A stretch of 64,000 nucleotides of DNA from Lachnospiraceae bacterium (GTDB taxonomy: Bacteria; Bacillota; Clostridia; Lachnospirales; Lachnospiraceae), in NCBI GenBank assembly GCA_016291655.1, contig JAEEYF010000040.1:32045-96044 (forward strand), in the 5' to 3' direction. Under the pieces are notes generated by a model. It was not told where the DNA came from. It searched no databases and saw only the letters and a list, made by a program, of their open reading frames with translations. Positions 43,839 through 52,883 of this stretch are shown one piece after another (position 1 is the stretch's first letter; each line of letters opens with the position of its first letter). The position numbers were made by a program, and so were the translations under genes.

Positions 43839-43869
43839 AAGACTTCGGCCTAAAGCCGAAGTCTTTTTT
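43839..43869 (+). terminator. glnS terminator
   Basis: Perfect 11-bp stem AAGACTTCGGC / GCCGAAGTCTT, loop CTAAA, then TTTTTT. Confidence 0.95.
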
Positions 43870-43884
43870 GGTCCTCCGCCCCCG

Positions 43885-43916
43885 GGATGAACCCCGGGGA
43901 CGGGGTTATGGTGTCA
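43885..43916. repeat. 34-bp-family repeat, single copy
   Basis: The 32 bases are the exact reverse complement of 22583-22614, 21 kb away. The copy lies between the glnS terminator and the exporter promoter. Confidence 0.88.
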
Positions 43917-43931
43917 AAATGAACATTGCGC

Positions 43932-43960
43932 TTTACAAAGAGAGGGATCAATCGTATAAT
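43932..43960 (+). promoter_or_regulatory. Promoter of the ABC exporter genes, possibly leaderless
   Basis: TTTACA (43932-43937), 17-bp spacer, TATAAT (43955-43960). The ATG at 43968 begins 7 bases after the -10, where transcription should start. Confidence 0.65.
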
Positions 43961-43967
43961 TAAGCGC

Positions 43968-44918
43968 ATGAGTAAATTAATGAGATTTTTTATACCATAT
44001 GTAAAAGTTGCTATTCCGGCACCGATCTTCAAAATGCTTGAAGCGGTTCTGGAACTTTTTGTACCTCTTGTAATGACCTCCATAATAGATGTGGGCATAG
44101 AAAAGAACGACAAAACCTATATCCTGCAGCACGGGCTGATCTTGGTCGGCCTCGGAGCGGCAGGTCTTATTATGTCTGTAACCGCTCAGTTCTTTGCGGC
44201 AAAGACGGCGGTGGGGTTTGCGAAGGATCTGAAATCCGAACTTTTCAGGCACATTCAGACACTCAGCTTTTCGGAACTGGATACGGTGGGAAACGCCACA
44301 TTGATAAACCGAATGACTGCCGATGCCGATAAGCTTCAGACGGGCATAAACATGACGCTCAGGCTTTTCCTGAGATCGCCCTTCATAGTTTTCGGAGCAG
44401 CCATAATGGCATATACCATAGATCCGAAGAGTTCCATGTATTTCCTTGTGGCCATTCCGATCCTCTCGGTAGTGGTGTTTGGAATAATGCTGGGAACGAT
44501 CCCTCTGTATGCAAAGGTGCAAAAAGCGCTGGACAAGAGCCTTTTAACGGCAAACGAGAACCTTGACGGCCTTAGGGTCATAAGGGCTTTTAATATGCAG
44601 AAAAAGGAAGAGAAGCGATTTAAGGAGGAGACGGAGAGCTACGCTTCAAAGGCTATCTATTCTTCCAAGATATCCTCGCTCCTCAATCCCATCACGTTTA
44701 TCATCGTAAATACCGCTTTGATCGCTATCCTTTACAACGGCGCGGTCGAGGTTAATCTGGATGTCCTCACCAAGGGACAGCTGATAGCGATCGTAAACTA
44801 TATGTCACAGATATTGGTTGAGCTGATAAAGCTGGCCGATCTGATAATACTTTTGACGAAGTCCCTTGCTTCTGCAAAGAGAATCCGGGAGGTGTTTGAA
44901 ATCGGTGAGCAGCGTTGA
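43968..44918 (+). CDS. ABC exporter, membrane domain only (split subunit A)
   Basis: 316 residues forming a complete six-helix type I exporter membrane domain (PAPIFKMLEAVLELFVPLVM, GLGAAGLIMSVTAQFFAAKT, then ANENLDGLRVIRAFNMQKKEEKRF, the coupling region). It ends FEIGEQR where a normal subunit would run on through a linker to its ATPase. The ATPase follows in another frame with a 14-base overlap. Start ATG 43968 (or 43980) has no SD; see the promoter entry. Substrate unknown (multidrug or peptide type). Confidence 0.82.
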   Translation: MSKLMRFFIPYVKVAIPAPIFKMLEAVLELFVPLVMTSIIDVGIEKNDKTYILQHGLILVGLGAAGLIMSVTAQFFAAKTAVGFAKDLKSELFRHIQTLSFSELDTVGNATLINRMTADADKLQTGINMTLRLFLRSPFIVFGAAIMAYTIDPKSSMYFLVAIPILSVVVFGIMLGTIPLYAKVQKALDKSLLTANENLDGLRVIRAFNMQKKEEKRFKEETESYASKAIYSSKISSLLNPITFIIVNTALIAILYNGAVEVNLDVLTKGQLIAIVNYMSQILVELIKLADLIILLTKSLASAKRIREVFEIGEQR

Positions 44919-45636
44919 GTTTAAAAATGTTTATATGAAATACGCGGGAGCCGGCGATTATTCCCTCGAGGACATCTCTTTTTCGGTGAACAAGGGAGAG
45001 ACTGTCGGCATCATCGGAAGTACGGGCTGTGGAAAGACTACTCTGGTAAGCCTTATTCCCGGCTTTTATCCCGCAGCTGAGGGTGAGGTGCTTGTAGACG
45101 GTAAGAATGTTACGGAGTACGATCCCGAGGTTTTGAAAAACAAGGTGGGCTTTTGTTTCCAGCATTACTATATGTTTAAAGGGACAATACTTGAGAATGT
45201 CGCTTTCGGTAATCCCGCCGCAACGGAAGAGGATATTAAGGAGGCTCTGAAGCTTGCTCAGGGACTTGATTTCGTAATGGAAAAGAGAGAGGGACTCTAT
45301 GACCGGGTGTCAGAGAAGGGCACAAATCTTTCCGGAGGGCAGAAACAGAGGCTTATGATCGCAAGAGCACTGGTCAGAAAACCGGAGATCCTCATACTCG
45401 ATGACTCGTCCTCAGCCCTTGACTATGCCACGGACAGGCGATTGAGAGAGGCATTGAAAGCGCTTAAGGACATGACGGTGTTCATCGTATCCCAAAGAAC
45501 CGCCTCGGTCCTTCACGCAGACAAGATACTGGTGCTGGAGGACGGAAAACTGGTGGGTGTCGGCACTCATGAGGAACTGCTTAAGAATAATTCTGTTTAC
45601 AGGGAAATCTATGAAAGCTGTACAAAAGAACAATAA
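44905..45636 (+). CDS. ABC exporter, ATPase domain only (split subunit A)
   Basis: 243 residues: Walker A GSTGCGKTTL, Q-loop FCFQHYYMFKG, signature NLSGGQKQRL, Walker B ILILDDSSSALD and the switch region VSQRTASV, where the canonical H-loop His (VAHRLST) is Gln. DDSSSALD carries Ser/Asp changes relative to DEATSSLD, as in the degenerate site of heterodimeric exporters. The likely start is GTG 44905 (SSVEFKNVYMKYAG); TTG 44896 is an alternative; both share GGGAGG at 44887. It should work with the membrane domain encoded just upstream. Confidence 0.82.
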   Translation: MSSVEFKNVYMKYAGAGDYSLEDISFSVNKGETVGIIGSTGCGKTTLVSLIPGFYPAAEGEVLVDGKNVTEYDPEVLKNKVGFCFQHYYMFKGTILENVAFGNPAATEEDIKEALKLAQGLDFVMEKREGLYDRVSEKGTNLSGGQKQRLMIARALVRKPEILILDDSSSALDYATDRRLREALKALKDMTVFIVSQRTASVLHADKILVLEDGKLVGVGTHEELLKNNSVYREIYESCTKEQ

Positions 45637-47359
45637 ACATACAACAAAAATACTTTTTTTCTACATAAAAAAGCATCTTTCACTTGTGGTGCTGTCTCTG
45701 GTGCTTGCTGCCTTGTGGGTGTTCCTCACATTGTATATCCCGGTTCTTACGGGAGAGGTCATCGACCTTTGTTTTGAAGGCGGAAAGACGGATTTCACGG
45801 AGGTTACCGCGGCGCTCATTAAGATAGGGGTATGTGTTGCCATGGCTGCCGTATCCCAGTGGATACTCAGCGTGAGCAACAACCGAACAGCCTATCGCGT
45901 GGGTTTGGACATACGAAACGATGCCTTTCGGAAAATGAACAGATTGCCCGTGAGTTACTTTGATTCTCATCCGCACGGAGACATTCTGAGCCGTATAACA
46001 AATGATATAGAGCAGGTTTCGGACGGCCTTTTGATGGGCTTTACAAACCTTTTCACGGGAGTTCTCACCATCATCATGACACTTGTGTTCATGCTGAGAT
46101 TGAACGTCCTTATCACTGTGGTGGTTGTCATTGTTACGCCGCTGTCCCTTTTTGTATCAGCCTTTATCGCAAAGCGCAGCTATTCCATGTTTCGCAAGCA
46201 GTCGGGAACAAGAGGCGAGCAGACCGCGTTCATCAACGAAAACATAGAGAATCAGAAGGCCATCAATGCATACGGAATGGCCGACCGTATCCGGGAGAAG
46301 TTTGACGAGATCAACGGACGTATGGCCAAGTATTCCCTCAGAGCCATCTTTTACTCGTCGCTGGTAAATCCCTGCACTAGATTTGTCAACAGCCTTGTAT
46401 ATGCGGGAGTCGGAGTTTTCGGAGCCCTTGCTGCGGTTAACGGAGGCATATCCATAGGCCAGCTTTCGGCTTTTCTTGCATATGCCGGCAAGTACACCAA
46501 GCCCTTTAACGAGATCTCGGGAGTTATCACGGAATTCCAGAACGCGTTTGCTTGCGCGGCCCGCGTGTTTGAGTTCCTTGACGAGAAGGAACTTGAGGAC
46601 AGCATCAAGGTCTATGCGGAAGAGAAGAAGGACGGAGAGTACATAGTAGAGATCGATAACGTAAGTTTTTCCTATGTTCCCGAGAAGCCGCTGATCCGCG
46701 GATTTAATCTTAAAGTCAGGGAAGGACAGAAGATAGCGATAGTAGGTCCCACCGGCTGCGGAAAAACCACATTGATCAATCTGCTTATGCGTTTTTATGA
46801 TGTGAATGAGGGGAAGATACTTCTCAAAGGAAATGATATCAGAGAGATGTCCAGAGAGCAGCTGAGACAGAATATCGCAATGGTTCTTCAGGATACATGG
46901 CTGAGGCACGGAACGGTCAGAGAAAATATCGCTCTCAATTCTCCCGATGCTACGGAGGCGGACATAGAAGAAGCGGCTCGCAAGGCGCATGCTCTCAGTT
47001 TCATAAAAAGACTGCCCGCCGGCTTTGACACGGTTCTCAGTGAGAACGGTGATGAACTTTCACAGGGGCAGAAGCAGCTGATCTGTATTGCAAGGGTGAT
47101 GCTTAAGACTCCTCCGATCCTTATACTTGATGAAGCTACATCGTCGATAGATACAAGAACGGAGATAAAGATACAAAAAGCCTTCAATACTATGATGGAA
47201 GGCAGAACAAGCTTTGTGGTGGCTCACAGACTCTCCACGATCCGGACTGCGGATGTAATACTTGTCATGAAGAGCGGTAACGTGATCGAAATGGGAAATC
47301 ACGATGAGTTGATGGCAAAGAAAGGATTCTACAGCGAATTGTATTACAGTCAGTTTTAG
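45611..47359 (+). CDS. ABC exporter subunit B (membrane plus ATPase)
   Basis: 582-residue full half-transporter. Six helices (LVVLSLVLAALWVFLTLYIP and following; FDSHPHGDILSRITNDIEQV is typical), then ATPase with GPTGCGKTTL, Q-loop MVLQDTWLRHGTVRENI, a signature changed to ELSQGQKQLI (Gly to Gln), Walker B LILDEATSSIDTRTE and H-loop VVAHRLSTIRTAD. It is the consensus partner to the degenerate subunit A, so a heterodimer is expected. Start ATG 45611 lies 26 bases inside the preceding gene. It converges with and overlaps the PilZ gene by 4 bases. Confidence 0.92.
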   Translation: MKAVQKNNKHTTKILFFYIKKHLSLVVLSLVLAALWVFLTLYIPVLTGEVIDLCFEGGKTDFTEVTAALIKIGVCVAMAAVSQWILSVSNNRTAYRVGLDIRNDAFRKMNRLPVSYFDSHPHGDILSRITNDIEQVSDGLLMGFTNLFTGVLTIIMTLVFMLRLNVLITVVVVIVTPLSLFVSAFIAKRSYSMFRKQSGTRGEQTAFINENIENQKAINAYGMADRIREKFDEINGRMAKYSLRAIFYSSLVNPCTRFVNSLVYAGVGVFGALAAVNGGISIGQLSAFLAYAGKYTKPFNEISGVITEFQNAFACAARVFEFLDEKELEDSIKVYAEEKKDGEYIVEIDNVSFSYVPEKPLIRGFNLKVREGQKIAIVGPTGCGKTTLINLLMRFYDVNEGKILLKGNDIREMSREQLRQNIAMVLQDTWLRHGTVRENIALNSPDATEADIEEAARKAHALSFIKRLPAGFDTVLSENGDELSQGQKQLICIARVMLKTPPILILDEATSSIDTRTEIKIQKAFNTMMEGRTSFVVAHRLSTIRTADVILVMKSGNVIEMGNHDELMAKKGFYSELYYSQF

Positions 47360-48033
47360 AATCTTCCGCCCGAAAAAGAACCGAGTCCGGAAGGACCTGA
47401 AAGACCGTTCTTCTTTCGCTGCTTTTCTCTTTGCAGTTGCATAAGAAAGGTTGAAAGTTTGGTGTTTTTTTCGGAAAAGCGGCAACCGTAAAGAGTCTCA
47501 GAGGCTTTGGGACCGGGCTGTTCGCGCACGATCTTGGCACTCAAAGAAAGAGGCGTCTTATCGGGAAGCAGAAGATTCAAACGAACCATTCTTCCGATAT
47601 CGAAATCCTCGGTTGAAATAAAGGCAAAGCCGGTCTCGCTGATATCCTTGATAAGAGCGTGATGCGGCTTGGGACCCGATTCGGTGAAATAGACGACATT
47701 CATTACTTCGCCGATTGAAACACGATAGTTGTTTCGACGATTCTTGGCCTCGGCTTCACCGAACAATTCAATTGCATGAAAATGGCGACCCTTGAAGGAA
47801 ACGGCTTGCACCTGAATGTTTTCCCAAACATAGCAAACGTCCTTTACGATGACGGTTAAAGAAGCATTATAGTCCTGAGGAAAACCGACTAATTTACCGT
47901 CTATTACAATGGGTTCCAGAAGAAGTATATTTTTGTAAGTCAAAGCAACAACGGCATCAAAGCTTCCTTTGGTCTTGTTGGCACGAATATCAAGTTTTAC
48001 CTGTTGTCCCCTTGTAAAATCCGATATTGTCAT
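47356..48033 (-). CDS. PilZ domain protein (cyclic di-GMP receptor), YcgR-like
   Basis: 225 residues: an N-terminal YcgR-like beta domain (about 1-92: GQQVKLDIRANKTKGSFDAV) and a PilZ domain (about 98-205). The c-di-GMP-binding signature is present: RRNNYR (99-104; Arg99/100 and Arg104) and DISETG (130-135). Likely a flagellar-brake or other motility/secretion effector, though no flagellar genes are in view. The start is ATG 48033 with GGAGGA 5 bases upstream; ATG 48048 precedes the SD. The C-terminus is Gly/Ser/Phe-rich (SGLGSFSGGRF). Confidence 0.88.
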   Translation of the reverse strand: MTISDFTRGQQVKLDIRANKTKGSFDAVVALTYKNILLLEPIVIDGKLVGFPQDYNASLTVIVKDVCYVWENIQVQAVSFKGRHFHAIELFGEAEAKNRRNNYRVSIGEVMNVVYFTESGPKPHHALIKDISETGFAFISTEDFDIGRMVRLNLLLPDKTPLSLSAKIVREQPGPKASETLYGCRFSEKNTKLSTFLMQLQREKQRKKNGLSGPSGLGSFSGGRF

Positions 48034-48461
48034 GACTCCTCCTTCCATATTAAACTTTATTGTAATTTAACGCAGTTAGAAAAATGCCCACTTTTAAAAT
48101 ATGAAGATGTATGCAGGGTATAGGGGATTTCTTTGGGCAGTAGAGTATCAATCCCCTGCTGACAAGGCAAGAAGTGCTCCGCGTTATGAGCAGGCAGCGA
48201 AGCGGATTGCGAATATCATTGATTATTTTACAATAGTTTTTAAAAGAATACAACTTTTTTATATTTTTGATATTGAGTCACCCACTTTATTATGCTAAAA
48301 TCGCTCTATAGTGGGATTTGCAGATAGACTACGAACCCACTGTGATTTTGTGGCGGGTAAGTTTGGAAGTGAGCCCGGAAGCGTTCGGTTTTTTACGGTA
48401 TATTTTACGGATACAAGCGAGTTGGACAGAACGATCACTGTTAAGGCAAAAGGAGGGAAAA
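48034..48461 (+). other. Intergenic region and argF leader
   Basis: 428 bases without a supported gene. It is AT-rich in parts. It contains the argF promoter (48273-48301) and, in the resulting leader, a hairpin ATAGTGGG / CCCACTGT (48308-48343). A 65-codon open frame at 48101 has no SD or recognisable product. Confidence 0.5.
48273..48301 (+). promoter_or_regulatory. argF promoter
   Basis: TTGAGT (48273-48278), 17-bp spacer, TAAAAT (48296-48301). The leader to argF is about 150 nt. Confidence 0.6.
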
Positions 48462-49463
48462 ATGTCTGTTTTGGAATCACTTAAAGGAAAATCTTTTCTC
48501 AAGCTGATGGACTTTTCGGCCGAGGAGATTTTGGGACTCATTAATCTTGCGGCGGAATACAAGGAAAAAAAGAAGAAGGGGATCCTTCATGACACTTTAA
48601 GAGGAAAGAATGTTGCGCTGATCTTTGAAAAGACTTCCACCAGAACGCGTTGCGCGTTCGAAGTTGCAGCACACGATCTCGGTATGAATGCTACTTATCT
48701 CGATCCCAAGAGCAGCCAGATAGGAAAGAAAGAGAGCATAGCGGATACTGCCCGGGTTTTGGGAAGAATGTTTGACGGCATAGAATATCGCGGCTTCGGT
48801 CAGGATATTGTGGAGGAACTGGCAAGATATGCGGGTGTTCCGGTGTGGAACGGACTTACGAACGAGTTCCATCCCACCCAGATGCTTGCGGACATGCTCA
48901 CGATCAGGGAGCATCTCGGAGGCCTTAAGGGCAAGAAACTGGTTTATATGGGCGACGCCCGTTACAATGAAGGCAATTCTCTCATGGTGGTTTGTGCAAA
49001 GCTGGGCTTGGATTTTGTGGCATGCGCTCCCAAAAAGTATTTCCCGGATCCCAAGCTTGTGGCTCAGTGCAAGGAATTTGCCAAGGCGAACGGCAGCAGC
49101 ATTACACTTACCGAGGATGCTATGGAAGGCACGAAGGATGCGGATATCATATACACCGATGTGTGGGTTTCCATGGGCGAGCCGGATGAGATATGGGAGG
49201 AGAGGATCAAAGATCTCACTCCTTACAAGGTAACCGTAAAACTTATGAAAAATGCAAAGAAGAACGCTATCTTCATGCATTGTCTGCCCGCATTCCACGA
49301 TCTTAAGACCGAAATCGGCAGAGAGATGGGAGAGAGATTCAATTTCAGTGAACTTGAAGTTGAAGATGAAGTATTCGAGTCATCACAGTCTGTGGTCTTT
49401 GATGAAGCCGAAAACAGAATGCACACTATCAAGGCTGTTATGGCAGCAACACTGGGAGCTTAA
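48462..49463 (+). CDS. argF: Ornithine carbamoyltransferase
   Basis: Makes citrulline from ornithine and carbamoyl phosphate. The carbamoyl-phosphate motif STRTR is at 59-63, with [18 protein letters not shown] and the ornithine-loop HCLP motif at His273/Cys274 ([10 protein letters not shown]). 333 residues, family length. ATG 48462 has AAAGGAGGG upstream. No other arginine genes adjoin, so anabolic (argF) versus catabolic (arcB) use cannot be settled; the lack of arcA/arcC favours argF. The next gene starts on the argF stop. Confidence 0.95.
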   Translation: MSVLESLKGKSFLKLMDFSAEEILGLINLAAEYKEKKKKGILHDTLRGKNVALIFEKTSTRTRCAFEVAAHDLGMNATYLDPKSSQIGKKESIADTARVLGRMFDGIEYRGFGQDIVEELARYAGVPVWNGLTNEFHPTQMLADMLTIREHLGGLKGKKLVYMGDARYNEGNSLMVVCAKLGLDFVACAPKKYFPDPKLVAQCKEFAKANGSSITLTEDAMEGTKDADIIYTDVWVSMGEPDEIWEERIKDLTPYKVTVKLMKNAKKNAIFMHCLPAFHDLKTEIGREMGERFNFSELEVEDEVFESSQSVVFDEAENRMHTIKAVMAATLGA

Positions 49464-49756
49464 TGCATATGTTTGCAAAACTGCGTAAGTTTCTTAAAGA
49501 AAAAGGCATTACGAAAGACTTTTTCAACCTTTTTTTGGGCATCCTTATGGCGGTTGCCCTTTTGGTTTTTTCTATAACAAAAAACAGTCTCACCATCGGT
49601 CCGGTCATTATTCTCGGAGCGTTGATGAACATTGTGAACGGGCTGGCAATGATAAAGAAAAAAGAAAAGAAGACCATGGGAATGTCTATGATCTTTTTGG
49701 GGATAATCATTCTTTTCGCGTTTGTTTACTATGCAGCCGGGGGCTATATAAAATAG
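49463..49756 (+). CDS. Small membrane protein, three predicted helices
   Basis: 97 residues, not recognised. Basic N-terminus (KLRKFLKEKG), then helices at about 21-38 (FFNLFLGILMAVALLVFS), 43-63 (LTIGPVIILGALMNIVNGLA) and 73-93 (MSMIFLGIIILFAFVYYAAG) separated by a KKKEKK loop. The start is ATG 49463 sharing a base with the argF stop, or ATG 49469. It sits between argF and coaX with 9 bp to the latter, so it is probably translated. Confidence 0.65.
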   Translation: MHMFAKLRKFLKEKGITKDFFNLFLGILMAVALLVFSITKNSLTIGPVIILGALMNIVNGLAMIKKKEKKTMGMSMIFLGIIILFAFVYYAAGGYIK

Positions 49757-49765
49757 GAGGGTAAC

Positions 49766-50536
49766 ATGATCTTTGCCGTTGATGTGGGAAATACGAACAT
49801 TACATGCGCCATTATGGAAAAAATGGAGGTTAAGACTTCCTTCAGGATCACAACCAAGCTTCAGAGGACGTCCGATGAATTCGGACTTTTGATAACCGAT
49901 TTTTTGAAGCACGGGGGCATTGCGATCGAGGATATCGAAGATGTCATCATTGCATCGGTTGTTCCCGCGGTTATGCATTCTCTGGTCAATTCCATCGTCA
50001 AGTATCTGAACAAAAAGCCGATGATAGTCGGAGAAGGTACAAAAACGGGGTTGATGATAAAGACCGCGAACCCCAAGGAGATCGGAGCGGACAGAATAGT
50101 GGATGCCGTCGGTGCATATGATCTGTATGGAGGACCGGTGATCGTCTGTGATTTCGGAACTGCCACCACCTACGATCTGATCACCGAAGACGGAGCGTTT
50201 GTTGTGGGTATCACAAGCCCGGGACTTAAGATCTGTGCCAATGCCTTGTGGAACGATACGGCAAAGCTGCCGGAGATCGAGATAGAGCTGCCTCCGTCAA
50301 TACTTGCAAAAGATACCGTTACGAGTATGCAGGCCGGACTTGTTTACGGCTGCATAGGACAAACGGATTATATTATAAGAAAGGTAATAGAAGAATCAGG
50401 ACTGAAGAATGTCAACGTCGTTGCCACAGGAGGACTCGGAAGATTGATATCAGATAACTGCAACGCGATCAAGGTATATGACAGAGACCTTACAATGAAG
50501 GGACTTTGGCTGATTTATTCAAAAACAAAGAAATGA
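49766..50536 (+). CDS. coaX: Type III pantothenate kinase
   Basis: First step of coenzyme A synthesis; the CoaX type is not feedback-inhibited by CoA. ASKHA fold with [12 protein letters not shown] (Asp6 in the phosphate 1 motif), [36 protein letters not shown] and [12 protein letters not shown]. 256 residues, normal. GGAGGGTAAC precedes ATG 49766. It overlaps dus by ATGA, an order (coaX-dus) common in Firmicutes. Confidence 0.96.
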   Translation: MIFAVDVGNTNITCAIMEKMEVKTSFRITTKLQRTSDEFGLLITDFLKHGGIAIEDIEDVIIASVVPAVMHSLVNSIVKYLNKKPMIVGEGTKTGLMIKTANPKEIGADRIVDAVGAYDLYGGPVIVCDFGTATTYDLITEDGAFVVGITSPGLKICANALWNDTAKLPEIEIELPPSILAKDTVTSMQAGLVYGCIGQTDYIIRKVIEESGLKNVNVVATGGLGRLISDNCNAIKVYDRDLTMKGLWLIYSKTKK

Positions 50537-51489
50537 TTGATATCGGAAAGCTGAAATTTAACAGGGTTGTGTTGGGACCTATGGCCACTGTGACGGACAT
50601 GGTCTTTCGACTTTTGTGCAAGGAGCACGGGGCGGATCTGGTTTATACGGAGATGGTGAGTGCCAAAGCTATCACATATAAGAACAAGAATACCGAGGAT
50701 CTTATGATCGTTTCCGAGATCGAGCGCCCTGTCGCATTGCAGATATTCGGCAAAGAGCCGGAGGTGATGGGTGAAGCTGCTGCCATGATAAATGACAGGA
50801 ACTTTGATATCCTGGATATAAATATGGGATGTCCCGTGCCTAAAGTTGTGAACAACGGTGAGGGGGCTGCGCTCATGAAGGATCCGAGGCTTATCGAAAG
50901 CATAGTTCATGCCGTTTCATCGAATACCGACAAACCTGTCAGCGTGAAGATCAGAAAAGGCTTTGAAGAAGGCGAAGAAAATGCGGTTGAGTGCGCTCTC
51001 GCGGCAGAAGCGGGCGGTGCCAAGATGATAGCGGTTCACGGAAGGACCAGAGAGGATTATTATTTCGGGAAAGCCGATTGGAACTGCATCAGAAGAGTTA
51101 AAGAGGCTGTTAAGATCCCCGTTCTCGGAAACGGAGATGTGAACTCTCCTCAGGATGCCGCAAGAATGTTTGAGGAAACGGGAGTGGACGGCGTTATGGT
51201 TGCGAGAGCCGCGCAGGGTAATCCCTGGATATTTGAGAGGATCAATACCTACCTCGAAACCGGAAAACTCTTGCCCGAGCCTACCATTAAAGATAGGATA
51301 GACATGGCTCTTAGGCATACAAAGATGCTGATAGAGTTTAAGGGAGAATACACAGGTATCAGAGAAATGAGAAGGCATGTTGCCTGGTATATGGCCGGAT
51401 TCCCCGGAGCAACTAAGGTCAGGGAACAGGTCAGTCTCATAGAAAGTTACGATGACCTTGAAAAAATATTGAATTTGTACTTGAAATGA
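50533..51489 (+). CDS. dus: tRNA-dihydrouridine synthase
   Basis: FMN enzyme reducing uridines in tRNA D-loops. TIM barrel starting at [20 protein letters not shown]; the catalytic Cys100 is in [36 protein letters not shown] and [18 protein letters not shown] are FMN/substrate motifs; a C-terminal helical domain ends [12 protein letters not shown]. DusB-like, 318 residues. The start is ATG 50533 overlapping the coaX stop; an in-frame TTG at 50506 preceded by GAAGGGA would add nine residues and cannot be excluded. Confidence 0.95.
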   Translation: MIDIGKLKFNRVVLGPMATVTDMVFRLLCKEHGADLVYTEMVSAKAITYKNKNTEDLMIVSEIERPVALQIFGKEPEVMGEAAAMINDRNFDILDINMGCPVPKVVNNGEGAALMKDPRLIESIVHAVSSNTDKPVSVKIRKGFEEGEENAVECALAAEAGGAKMIAVHGRTREDYYFGKADWNCIRRVKEAVKIPVLGNGDVNSPQDAARMFEETGVDGVMVARAAQGNPWIFERINTYLETGKLLPEPTIKDRIDMALRHTKMLIEFKGEYTGIREMRRHVAWYMAGFPGATKVREQVSLIESYDDLEKILNLYLK

Positions 51490-51509
51490 GTTAAGTGTTG
51501 TGCTACAAT
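51481..51509 (+). promoter_or_regulatory. asd promoter
   Basis: TTGAAA (51481-51486), 17-bp spacer, TACAAT (51504-51509). The -35 overlaps the dus stop. Confidence 0.65.
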
Positions 51510-51597
51510 GTCTCGCATTAACACGATAAAGTGCGAATAAAGCTGTACAAAAGGTCAAAATAGATTGAAGATGAACAGCGAGAAAAAGGAGAACACT

Positions 51598-52680
51598 ATG
51601 GAAAAGTTTAAAGTCGGTATTCTCGGTGCAACGGGAATGGTAGGACAAAGATTCATTTCATTGCTTGAAGATCATCCCTGGTTTGAGGTTGTTGCTGTGG
51701 CGGCAAGTCCCAGAAGCGCAGGTAAGACCTATGAAGAGGCAGTCGGGGATCGTTGGAAGATGACGACACCTATGCCTGAAGCTGTTAAGAAGTTGACGGT
51801 TCTCAATGTTAATGAAGTTGAAAAGGTTTCATCACTTGTTGATTTTGTTTTCAGCGCTGTAGACATGACCAAGGAAGAGATCAGAGCTATCGAGGATGCA
51901 TATGCAAAGACGGAAACGCCCGTAGTTTCAAATAACTCTGCACATCGTTGGACTCCCGATGTTCCCATGGTTGTTCCGGAACTTAATCCCGAGCACTTTG
52001 CGATCATCGAAAGCCAGAGAAAGAGACTCGGCACCAAGAGAGGCTTTGTTGCGGTTAAGCCCAACTGCTCGATCCAGAGCTACACTCCCATGCTTCATGC
52101 ACTGAAAGAATTTGAGCCCACAGAGGTTGTTGCCACAACCTATCAGGCAATTTCAGGTGCAGGCAAGACCTTCAAGGATTGGCCCGAGATGATCGATAAT
52201 GTTATCCCTTACATCGGCGGCGAAGAGGAGAAGAGTGAACAGGAACCCTTAAGGATCTGGGGTAAGATCGTAGGCAACGAGATCGTAAAGGCCGACACTC
52301 CGACGATCACCACTCAGTGCCTGCGTGTTCCCGTATCTGACGGGCATACGGCTGCTGTATTCGTAAACTTCAAGAAGAAGCCCACAAAGGAGCAGATACT
52401 TGAAAGATGGAAGAACTTTAAAGGACTTCCTCAGGAGCTGGATCTTCCTTCCGCTCCCAAGCAGTTCATCACCTACTTTGAAGAGGACAATCGTCCGCAG
52501 GCAAAGCTTGACCGTGATTCGGAAAAGGGCATGGGCGTATTTGCAGGCAGACTTCGTGAGGATAAGATCTACGATTGGAAGTTCGTGGGCCTTTCACACA
52601 ACACAAAGAGAGGTGCCGCAGGTGGTGCTATTCTTTCAGCAGAGCTTTTGGTTGCTCAGAAATATATTGAAAAGAAATGA
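51598..52680 (+). CDS. asd: Aspartate-semialdehyde dehydrogenase (archaeal/fungal-type)
   Basis: NADPH enzyme reducing aspartyl phosphate on the way to lysine, threonine, methionine and diaminopimelate. NADP motif GILGATGMVGQRF, catalytic Cys157 in VKPNCSIQSYTPML, acid/base His in RVPVSDGHTAAV, and AISGAGKTFKDWP. 360 residues and the PNCSIQ context match the archaeal/fungal branch rather than the classical bacterial one, seen in many Clostridia. ATG 51598 has AAAAAGGAG upstream; the in-frame ATG 33 bases earlier has none. Confidence 0.94.
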   Translation: MEKFKVGILGATGMVGQRFISLLEDHPWFEVVAVAASPRSAGKTYEEAVGDRWKMTTPMPEAVKKLTVLNVNEVEKVSSLVDFVFSAVDMTKEEIRAIEDAYAKTETPVVSNNSAHRWTPDVPMVVPELNPEHFAIIESQRKRLGTKRGFVAVKPNCSIQSYTPMLHALKEFEPTEVVATTYQAISGAGKTFKDWPEMIDNVIPYIGGEEEKSEQEPLRIWGKIVGNEIVKADTPTITTQCLRVPVSDGHTAAVFVNFKKKPTKEQILERWKNFKGLPQELDLPSAPKQFITYFEEDNRPQAKLDRDSEKGMGVFAGRLREDKIYDWKFVGLSHNTKRGAAGGAILSAELLVAQKYIEKK

Positions 52681-52684
52681 TCTT

Positions 52685-52721
52685 GACAGACGGTCGATCT
52701 TAGGGTCGGCTGTCTTTTTTT
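52685..52721 (+). terminator. asd terminator
   Basis: Imperfect hairpin closed by GACAG / CTGTC (52685-52714), followed by seven T. Confidence 0.75.
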
Positions 52722-52830
52722 GGAATAACTGAAAGATATCAATTCTTACCAAAAATATATCAAAATACATCAAATATTTCCGTTAATTATTAAAAAAACA
52801 GAAAAGTTTCGCTTTATACGAGATAAAGTA

Positions 52831-52859
52831 TTGTTTTTAGAGAATTTTTAAGGTAAAAT
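52831..52859 (+). promoter_or_regulatory. Promoter of the hybrid kinase gene
   Basis: TTGTTT (52831-52836), 17-bp spacer, TAAAAT (52854-52859), 24 bp before the ATG. Confidence 0.6.
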
Positions 52860-52883
52860 CAACATATCTATTTGGAGGATATC

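Noticed and set aside
48101..48298. 65-codon open frame in the argF upstream region
   Set aside because: No SD, no recognisable product, and it runs into the argF promoter.
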